Positions 6,818-11,516 of a stretch of DNA of 11,516 nucleotides are shown here, one piece after another. This DNA comes from CAOJBM01 sp051872535 (GTDB taxonomy: Bacteria > Bacillota_I > Bacilli_A > RF39 > UBA660): positions 1-11,516 of the forward strand of contig JBJEDY010000034.1 of assembly GCA_051872535.1 (NCBI GenBank), in the 5' to 3' direction. The translations under genes and the position numbers were made by a program. The stretch's first letter is position 1. Each line of letters begins with the position of its first letter. A model generated the notes under the pieces. It saw only the letters and a list, made by a program, of their open reading frames with translations. It searched no databases and was not told where the DNA came from.

Positions 6818-6826
6818 AGTATAACA
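6818..6826 (-). promoter_or_regulatory. Extended -10 promoter of the membrane protein/GTPase pair
   Basis: The minus strand reads TG-T-TATACT (6826 to 6818), an extended -10 element with a hexamer matching 5 of 6 consensus bases. It sits 21 bases before the ATG at 6796, leaving a short leader that holds AGGAG. No convincing -35 is present, which extended -10 promoters tolerate. Confidence 0.45.
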
Positions 6827-6827
6827 T

Positions 6828-6853
6828 AAAAAAGTTCGAAAAAGCACTTTTTT
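6828..6853 (-). terminator. Weak hairpin at the end of the PBP2B-like gene, possible partial terminator
   Basis: AAAAAAGT (6828-6835) and ACTTTTTT (6846-6853) form an 8-bp perfect inverted repeat around a 10-base loop, overlapping the stop codon of the upstream PBP gene. The stem has a single G:C pair, so it would be unstable, and the T residues are part of the stem itself. It could slow polymerase or simply be chance in A+T-rich DNA. Confidence 0.2.
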
Positions 6854-8954
6854 ATATTTCCTTACTTAAATTTATTTCTAAAGTTGTTTCTAAATCAATT
6901 TCTGCTCCTGGTTCAATACTTGTTGATACTACATGCCCATAGTCATTTAATTTATATTTTAAACCAATTATATTACAAAAAGTAATAATATCAGACGAAG
7001 ACCATCCTTTGGTATCGGGCATTATATATTTTGTTCCATTTGTCTTTAGAAACACTTTTGTTCCATATTGTACTTTATTATTCTTTAATGGATACTGATT
7101 AATTACATATTTGCCATCACCAATAATTATAGGATTTAAACCAGATTTTTTTAACTTTTCTTCTGTTTCTCTAACATTAGTACTAATTAAATTGTCTAAG
7201 ATAATTATTTTACTATTATCTAACTCTTCCACTGCATCTGCTATATTTTTGTATTTGGCTATTTCTTCAACCATTTTCTTAGATATTTTTGCTACTTCAT
7301 TAAATGATCCAACTAATTGTTTAGTAGATACATAAAAAATGTATTTAGGTTCTTCATACGGAAATATTCCAGCAAAACTATTGATATAGTCATAGTTTCC
7401 AGTTAAGTAGCCACCACTAGATGATGGGATTTGTGCTGTTCCTGTTTTTCCTACAACAGTTACATTATCAGCTTTAAAATTACCAGCATTAGTTTTACCT
7501 TCATATACAGCTTTATACATTAAGTCTTTAACTTTATCAGCTGTTTCTTTAGATACCACTTTCTTTACTTCTTGTCTTCCACCTTGATAAACTATTTCTC
7601 CTTTACTATTTACTACTTTATCGACAATATATGGTTTAATAATACTTCCTTCATTAGTTATAGAAGTTAGCGCTTGTAAAGTTTGTATTGGTGTTGTTGT
7701 AATACCTTGACCAAATGAAGCGGTTGCCAATTCAGTTCTATAATAGAAAGATATATCCCCAGCTACTTCACCTGGAAGTTCAATTCCAGTTAAAGCACCA
7801 AAACCGAGATCTTCATATGTTTTCCTTAAATTATCTCTTCCTAATGATAGAGCAAGATGTGTAGCAGCTACATTGGATGAATTAGCAAATCCTTGATCAT
7901 AACTAATCATTCCCCAACCTACTCCATTAAAGTCTTTAATTATAGCATTATCTACTGGTATTGTACCTGATTGATATAGTTTATCTCCATCATATATACC
8001 ATTTTCAATCGCTGACATAAACGAGAATATTTTCATTGTTGATCCTGGTTCATAAGATAAAGCTGTTAACGGAGTTAGATAACTATCAATATTCCTTTCA
8101 TTAGGGTCAAAACTTGGAACTGAACTAGTAGCAACGATAGCACCAGTATTTGCATCCATTATAGTAAATGTTAACCAAGTCATATCATATTTACTAGATA
8201 ATTCTTTAATTCCTTTTTCTAAAAACATTTGAATTTCATTATCAATAGTTAAATAGATATCATTCCCTGCTTCTGATTCAACAATGATTGGTTCATGCTG
8301 AGGCATACGATATCCATAAGGGTCTTTTTGATATTCCATATAACCATCAGTTCCTGTTAATTCTTCATTGAAGTAACTTTCTATACCTAATTTACCAGTT
8401 GTTTTTCCATCATCATCTTTAGTAGCATATCCAACTACATATGATGCAAAATTACCCATTGGGTACCATCTTTTTGTAGTTTCTACAAAGTCAAGTCCTG
8501 GTAAATCTAAGGCTTCGATTTGTTCTTTTAAGATAGTTGTAATACCACCTTTTAAATTTACTTGGTATAATCCTTCGCTATTTAACAAATTCAATATATA
8601 CTCTTCTGAATAACCAAGTAAAGGTGCTAACTGTTTAGCTGTATATTCTTTATTAACAACATGACATGGATAATCCGGATCTTTTGTACGTGATTCAGAT
8701 AAATAAGCAAATAAAGTATAGGAATTAACACTTTGAGCTAATTCATCACCATTAACATCAAAAATAGTTCCACGTCTGGCTAATAAATTAATTTTTTCTG
8801 TATTTCTAGAATTTGCAAACTCTGTTAAGTTTAAACCATCTATATTTTGTTTAAAAGCTACTGCACATAGTTTTATTATGGCAATTAAAAAAGAAAGAGC
8901 AATACATACAACAATGAATTTGTTTATTATGATTGTGTTACTCTTTCTTTTCAT
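6852..8954 (-). CDS. pbpB: Class B penicillin-binding protein, PBP2B/PBP2x-like, with two PASTA domains
   Basis: This 700-residue transpeptidase is the expected division-specific PBP, crosslinking septal peptidoglycan with FtsL and FtsW. A membrane anchor lies at about 11-31, then ARRGTIFDVNGDELA (59-73) of the pedestal domain. The transpeptidase domain covers about 230-560 with STMK (305-308, nucleophile S305), SSN (359-361) and KTGT (503-506). Two PASTA domains follow, at about 583-640 and 641-699, the second opening with YIMPDTKGWSSSD. Two PASTA domains and the position right after ftsL match Bacillus PBP2B and Streptococcus PBP2x. AAAGGAG precedes ATG 8954 by nine bases, and ftsL ends 15 bases upstream. 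Downstream comes the inserted membrane protein gene, where the Bacillus cluster has spoVD. No active-site motif is degraded. Confidence 0.93.
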   Translation of the reverse strand: MKRKSNTIIINKFIVVCIALSFLIAIIKLCAVAFKQNIDGLNLTEFANSRNTEKINLLARRGTIFDVNGDELAQSVNSYTLFAYLSESRTKDPDYPCHVVNKEYTAKQLAPLLGYSEEYILNLLNSEGLYQVNLKGGITTILKEQIEALDLPGLDFVETTKRWYPMGNFASYVVGYATKDDDGKTTGKLGIESYFNEELTGTDGYMEYQKDPYGYRMPQHEPIIVESEAGNDIYLTIDNEIQMFLEKGIKELSSKYDMTWLTFTIMDANTGAIVATSSVPSFDPNERNIDSYLTPLTALSYEPGSTMKIFSFMSAIENGIYDGDKLYQSGTIPVDNAIIKDFNGVGWGMISYDQGFANSSNVAATHLALSLGRDNLRKTYEDLGFGALTGIELPGEVAGDISFYYRTELATASFGQGITTTPIQTLQALTSITNEGSIIKPYIVDKVVNSKGEIVYQGGRQEVKKVVSKETADKVKDLMYKAVYEGKTNAGNFKADNVTVVGKTGTAQIPSSSGGYLTGNYDYINSFAGIFPYEEPKYIFYVSTKQLVGSFNEVAKISKKMVEEIAKYKNIADAVEELDNSKIIILDNLISTNVRETEEKLKKSGLNPIIIGDGKYVINQYPLKNNKVQYGTKVFLKTNGTKYIMPDTKGWSSSDIITFCNIIGLKYKLNDYGHVVSTSIEPGAEIDLETTLEINLSKEI

Positions 8955-8969
8955 TTTTATTAACTCCTT

Positions 8970-9263
8970 TTATCTAGTCGCAACTACTTTAATATTATCA
9001 TTATTATAAGTCATTCCATATTCATTTGCAACTTCTTGGATTTTATCTAAGGATGCTAATTCACTTATTTTCATATTTAAAGACTCATTTGTATTTTTTT
9101 GGTTGTCAATATTAGCACGAACTTTTTCAACCTTAATATTAGATTCAGATAGAGTTGCTTTAGTGTAAACACTTGTAATTGGAATAATTAAAAACATTAT
9201 TAAAATTCCCAACCACATCATTTTTTCACCTTTTAGGACTCTTACTTTCTTAGTCTTTTGCAT
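8970..9263 (-). CDS. ftsL: Cell division protein FtsL
   Basis: FtsL is a small single-pass divisome protein that binds DivIC/FtsB and DivIB/FtsQ and helps activate FtsW and its PBP. From ATG 9263 it has 97 residues: a basic N-terminus, one transmembrane helix at about 16-33 and an extracytoplasmic coiled-coil region at about 39-75 with SNIKVEKVRANIDNQ. It ends with the family-like LASLDKIQEVANEYGM. AAAGGGTG sits seven bases before this ATG, inside the last codons of rsmH. An in-frame TTG at 9281 would overlap rsmH and consume that ribosome site, so I reject it. Sequence conservation in FtsL is low; identification rests on size, topology, the C-terminal motif and position between rsmH and pbpB. 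Confidence 0.88.
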   Translation of the reverse strand: MQKTKKVRVLKGEKMMWLGILIMFLIIPITSVYTKATLSESNIKVEKVRANIDNQKNTNESLNMKISELASLDKIQEVANEYGMTYNNDNIKVVATR

Positions 9264-9267
9264 AAAT

Positions 9268-10191
9268 TTACACCCTTTCAATTATTCTTAACTTCGCACT
9301 CTTACTACGACTATTTTCATTTATTTCTTTATCACTTGGTAAGATTGGCTTTTTATTTATTAACTTGATTTTAGGTTTATATTTTTCTGGTATTTCCGGA
9401 AGTCCTTTAACCCTATCATCAACTTCACTATTTAATTTAAATATTTGCTTTACAATCCGATCTTCTAAAGAATGGAATGTTATTACTGATATTCTTCCAC
9501 CAATTTTAAGTAAGTTTATGGCATCTGGCAATACTTTTTGCAATACATTTAATTCATTATTAACTTCAATTCTAATAGCTTGAAATATTCGTCTTTCTGG
9601 ATGACTTTTATTAAAGTATTTAGCTCCAACAGAATTTTCAATTATAGATACTAATTCTTTAGTAGTTTCAATTTTCTTTTCTTTTCTTCTATTAGTAATT
9701 CCTACCGCTATAGATTTTGACATTTTTTCTTCACCATAGATATAAAATATATTAACTAATTCTTCTAAACTATAGTTATTAACAACATCATAAGCTGATT
9801 TAGTATCTTCTTGATTCATCCGCATATCTAAGGGAGCATCTTGCATAAATGTAAATCCACGAGATTTTTCATCAATTTGCGGACTCGATAATCCCAAATC
9901 AAAAATTATTCCATCAACACTACTAATATTCTTTTTTTCTAATTCCTTCTTGATATTTACAAAATTATCATGAATAAGACAATAATTATCACTTATTTTG
10001 GCAAGACGTTCATCTGCATATTTAATTGCTTCAGCGTCTTGATCAAAGGCGAATAGATAACCTTTTTTTATTCTTTTTAGAATTTCACTACTATGTCCAG
10101 CATACCCTAAAGTACAATCAACATAGATACCATCTTCCTTAATATTTAGTCCTTCGATTGATTCAGAAAGTAAAACGCTATAATGTTTCAT
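9268..10191 (-). CDS. rsmH: 16S rRNA (cytosine1402-N4)-methyltransferase RsmH (MraW)
   Basis: RsmH methylates N4 of C1402 in the 16S rRNA decoding centre using S-adenosylmethionine. The 307-residue length is typical. Motifs in order: HYSVLL (3-8), the SAM-binding loop VDCTLGYAGHS (24-34), FAFDQDAEAI (47-56), FDLGLSSPQID (97-107), RGFTFMQDAPLDMRM (111-125), IYGEEK (151-156), FQAIRIEVNNEL (203-214) and ISVITFHSLEDR (234-245). The SAM loop has DCTLGYAGHS where DGTLGRGGHS is common, still with the key Gly and His. The start codon shares one base with the mraZ stop (TAATG), and GAGGGG lies ten bases upstream, so translation is coupled to mraZ. ftsL begins four bases after its stop. Confidence 0.97.
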   Translation of the reverse strand: MKHYSVLLSESIEGLNIKEDGIYVDCTLGYAGHSSEILKRIKKGYLFAFDQDAEAIKYADERLAKISDNYCLIHDNFVNIKKELEKKNISSVDGIIFDLGLSSPQIDEKSRGFTFMQDAPLDMRMNQEDTKSAYDVVNNYSLEELVNIFYIYGEEKMSKSIAVGITNRRKEKKIETTKELVSIIENSVGAKYFNKSHPERRIFQAIRIEVNNELNVLQKVLPDAINLLKIGGRISVITFHSLEDRIVKQIFKLNSEVDDRVKGLPEIPEKYKPKIKLINKKPILPSDKEINENSRSKSAKLRIIERV

Positions 10192-10625
10192 TAATAGTCA
10201 ATCCCCTCAAATAAGTGTTCTGCAATTTCTTCAATCTTTTCACTATTATCATTAAAGAACTCATCCCATTTTTCTTTTGACCATATTTCTATACGGTCAT
10301 TTGCGCCGATTACAATACATTCTTTTTGTAAATCGGCGTAACTAACCAATGGGGAGGTAATGTTTACTCGACCTTGTGAGTCGACTTCACATTCAGTAGC
10401 ACCGGAAAAGAAGGATCTAATAAAGATACGTGCATCTTTCTTTGTAAAAGGTAGAGTGTTCAATTTGGCTACTATCTTATTCCAGTCATTCATGCTGTAC
10501 ACGTATAAGCATTTTTCTAATCCTCTAGTTACAATGAACTTACTTCCTAATTCAACGCGAAATTTGGAAGGAAGGATTAAACGACCTTTATCATCAATAT
10601 TATGATGATATTCACCCATGAACAT
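10191..10625 (-). CDS. mraZ: Transcriptional regulator MraZ
   Basis: MraZ is the DNA-binding regulator found first in dcw clusters; it binds repeats in its own promoter region. From ATG 10625 it has 144 residues and starts MFMGEYHHNIDDKGR, as Bacillus MraZ does. Two SpoVT/AbrB-type half-domains each carry the family motif: DDKGR (11-15) and DSQGR (82-86). GLEKCLYVY, FFSGATECEVD and IWSKEKWDEF are also family-like. GGGGG lies six bases before the ATG. An in-frame GTG at 10658 would extend the protein across the operator repeats and is rejected. rsmH overlaps its stop by one base. Autoregulation is expected from the three MraZ boxes directly upstream, the nearest of which also overlaps the ribosome site. 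Confidence 0.96.
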   Translation of the reverse strand: MFMGEYHHNIDDKGRLILPSKFRVELGSKFIVTRGLEKCLYVYSMNDWNKIVAKLNTLPFTKKDARIFIRSFFSGATECEVDSQGRVNITSPLVSYADLQKECIVIGANDRIEIWSKEKWDEFFNDNSEKIEEIAEHLFEGIDY

Positions 10626-10631
10626 GTATAT

Positions 10632-10661
10632 CCCCCACTTTCCACCACAATGTACCACTGT
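10632..10661 (-). promoter_or_regulatory. MraZ operator: three direct repeats at 10-bp spacing
   Basis: On the minus strand three consecutive 10-mers share a GTGG core in the same register: ACAGTGGTAC (10661-10652), ATTGTGGTGG (10651-10642) and AAAGTGGGGG (10641-10632). The last is closest to the Mollicutes-type box AAAGTG[T/G]N3 recalled for this family; the first two diverge in their leading bases. Spacing is exactly one helical turn. The array lies between the predicted mraZ promoter and the ATG, and its last copy supplies the mraZ Shine-Dalgarno G-run. Confidence 0.75.
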
Positions 10662-10669
10662 TTAACAAT

Positions 10670-10698
10670 ATATTACTTTATCCTTATATATAAGTAAA
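10670..10698 (-). promoter_or_regulatory. Predicted mraZ (dcw cluster) promoter
   Basis: The minus strand reads TTTACT (10693-10698), a 17-base spacer, then TAATAT (10670-10675); each hexamer matches 4 of 6 consensus bases. It lies just past the terminator of the upstream gene and just ahead of the MraZ boxes, where the cluster promoter must be. The boxes would then cover the first transcribed bases. Hexamer assignment is uncertain because the region is almost all A and T. Confidence 0.45.
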
Positions 10699-10700
10699 GT
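10675..10700. repeat. Nested palindrome in the mraZ promoter spacer
   Basis: A 12-bp perfect palindrome CTTATATATAAG (10683-10694) is flanked by inverted arms ACTTTA (10675-10680) and TAAAGT (10695-10700), with two extra bases (TC) on one side. It occupies the spacer and edges of the predicted promoter. It could be a regulator site or a cruciform-prone A+T palindrome. Confidence 0.35.
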
Positions 10701-10703
10701 CTT

Positions 10704-10738
10704 CAAAATAAAAAAAGTTGTGATTTTACACAACTTTT
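10704..10738 (-). terminator. Strong rho-independent terminator between the surface protein gene and mraZ
   Basis: A 10-bp perfect stem (AAAAGTTGTG at 10738-10729 on the minus strand, CACAACTTTT at 10722-10713) with a six-base loop is followed by TTTATTTTG. It lies 41 bases after the stop of the surface protein gene and insulates it from the mraZ promoter. The stem begins with AAAA, so it could also act weakly on the plus strand, where no gene needs it. Confidence 0.85.
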
Positions 10739-10779
10739 ACGTTTTATTATTTTATATTAGTATTAAAAATATAATCTAT

Positions 10780-11373
10780 TTAAGACTGATTACCGACTGG
10801 ATTATCTAAATCTTTATATACTTCACTTGTTACCTTTACTTTTAAAGCTACTTTACTTCCAATTATATCTGTTGGGGCATCTTCTTTTATCCATAATCTT
10901 ATAATGTTTTCTTTTGAATTTTTTTTCTCAACAGTTCCATTCCCTAGTAAATAAACATTTTCTTTTTCTACTTCATTGGTTGTAGTTTTTGTTAATGTAC
11001 TTAATTGTACTGCTTCTCCACCATTTAAACTGATCATTAAATACTGATGTGGTATATGTGTTCCTTCTACACTTGTATCTGCATATACTTCTACTTTATA
11101 TGCCGCATTTAAGGTTCCTGTATTATTTACTGTAAATGTATAGCCACTTTGAACCATTCCATCATCGTTTGATAATGGTAGAAAATCACCAGTTATTGTA
11201 TCGCTACCATTAAATGTTATTTCTAAATCTCCACTTTTTACAATTATATCATTTTCACTTTTTAATACTTTAGTAAAGAAAGCATATGATATACCTGCAA
11301 ATACTATTAATAGTAATACGATAGATCCTACGATTAAAAAGGTTTGTCTTTTAAACATCTCATTTAGTTTCAC
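10780..11373 (-). CDS. Predicted exported surface protein, SipW/TasA/camelysin-like signal region
   Basis: This 197-residue protein has a basic N-terminus, a hydrophobic segment at about 12-32 ending ISYAFFT, then a beta-rich extracellular part. The SYAFFT ending resembles signal peptides of TasA/camelysin-type proteins that SipW-like peptidases process. Family-like traits include KSGDLEITFNG soon after the signal and GYTFTVNNTGTLNAAYKVEVY in the middle, as in fibre-forming or surface proteins of that group. No LPXTG sorting signal or second membrane helix is seen at the C-terminus. The start is GTG 11373, supported by AGGTG five bases upstream; ATG 11358 lacks a ribosome site. It is monocistronic here, with its own promoter and terminator, and unrelated in function to the dcw genes. 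No signal peptidase gene is in the window. Gene is certain, family only tentative. Confidence 0.75.
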   Translation of the reverse strand: MKLNEMFKRQTFLIVGSIVLLLIVFAGISYAFFTKVLKSENDIIVKSGDLEITFNGSDTITGDFLPLSNDDGMVQSGYTFTVNNTGTLNAAYKVEVYADTSVEGTHIPHQYLMISLNGGEAVQLSTLTKTTTNEVEKENVYLLGNGTVEKKNSKENIIRLWIKEDAPTDIIGSKVALKVKVTSEVYKDLDNPVGNQS

Positions 11374-11399
11374 TTTATCACCTATATTCTACTTTAAAT

Positions 11400-11426
11400 A
11401 TTATCACATATTGTATAGATAATCAA
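11400..11426 (-). promoter_or_regulatory. Predicted promoter of the surface protein gene
   Basis: The minus strand has an extended -10, TG-T-GATAAT (11408 to 11400), with TTGATT (11421-11426) 15 bases upstream of the hexamer. It lies 26 bases before the GTG start and is preceded by runs of A and T at 11431-11453, which could act as an UP-like element. Confidence 0.45.
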
Positions 11427-11481
11427 AACAATTTTCTTTTTTTTAGAAAAAAATCTTTATATTGTAGATTAAAATAATAAA

Positions 11482-11506
11482 TTCTCTTTTTGATAAAATA
11501 AGAGAA
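11482..11506 (-). terminator. Weak hairpin, possible terminator of a gene beyond the right edge
   Basis: TTCTCTT (11482-11488) and AAGAGAA (11500-11506) form a 7-bp stem with an 11-base loop; on the minus strand it is followed by TTTATTATTTT. This may end a minus-strand gene lying outside the window. The short stem and long loop make it doubtful. Nothing else was found between 11427 and the end. Confidence 0.25.
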
Positions 11507-11516
11507 ATAAGTTTTA

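Noticed and set aside
6797..6847. Longer start (GTG 6847) for the membrane protein
   Set aside because: No ribosome site precedes it, and AGGAG seven bases before ATG 6796 is clear.
9264..9281. TTG start of ftsL at 9281 overlapping rsmH
   Set aside because: The ribosome site AAAGGGTG lies downstream of that TTG and points to ATG 9263.
10626..10658. Longer MraZ start at GTG 10658
   Set aside because: It would translate the MraZ box array and lacks a ribosome site; ATG 10625 gives the family's usual N-terminus and has GGGGG six bases upstream.
1..11516. CRISPR arrays, insertion sequences, tRNA or rRNA genes
   Set aside because: No array of spaced repeats, transposase motifs, terminal repeats or structural RNA signatures were seen; the window is filled by minus-strand protein genes.

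Overview
This window comes from a low-G+C (roughly 30% by eye), walled bacterium of the Bacillota. It carries a rearranged division and cell wall (dcw) cluster, entirely on the minus strand, so transcription runs from high to low coordinates. Gene order follows the Bacillus subtilis cluster (mraZ, rsmH, ftsL, pbpB, spoVD, mraY, spoVE/ftsW). About 28 tryptophans in the ten genes are all encoded by TGG, so the standard bacterial code applies, not the Mollicutes code, although the MraZ operator resembles the Mollicutes type. A Bacilli/Erysipelotrichia-like or gut RF39-like lineage is an inference, not a proof.

Layout in transcription order. (a) 11516-10780: an upstream promoter and a SipW/TasA-like surface protein gene, closed by a strong terminator at 10704-10738. 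(b) 10700-8970: mraZ promoter, three MraZ boxes at exact 10-bp spacing, then mraZ, rsmH and ftsL, closely packed. (c) 8954-6852: a PBP2B/PBP2x-like transpeptidase with two PASTA domains. (d) 6826-4576: a two-gene insert with its own extended -10 promoter and its own terminator. It encodes an unrecognised four-pass membrane protein with a large acidic ectodomain and a COG0523 (CobW-type) metal-chaperone GTPase. (e) 4560-421: a SpoVD-like transpeptidase with one PASTA domain, then mraY and a SpoVE/FtsW-type SEDS glycosyltransferase. (f) 420-1: a repeat-rich promoter region and the start of a secreted protein gene that runs off the left edge.

Function: MraZ regulates the cluster and RsmH modifies 16S rRNA. 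FtsL and the first PBP belong to the divisome. MraY makes lipid I, and the SEDS protein with a class B PBP polymerises and crosslinks the glycan. The murE, murD and murG genes that usually sit among these are absent here.

The most striking signal is a run of nine G residues filling most of the 15-bp spacer between a perfect -35 and a near-perfect -10 box upstream of the secreted protein gene. This is the layout of a phase-variable promoter. Other points of interest are the MraZ operator array, the inserted membrane protein/GTPase cassette, a SpoVD-type cysteine pair and a Fur-family-like palindrome at the spoVD-like promoter. No intergenic stretch reaches 300 bases.
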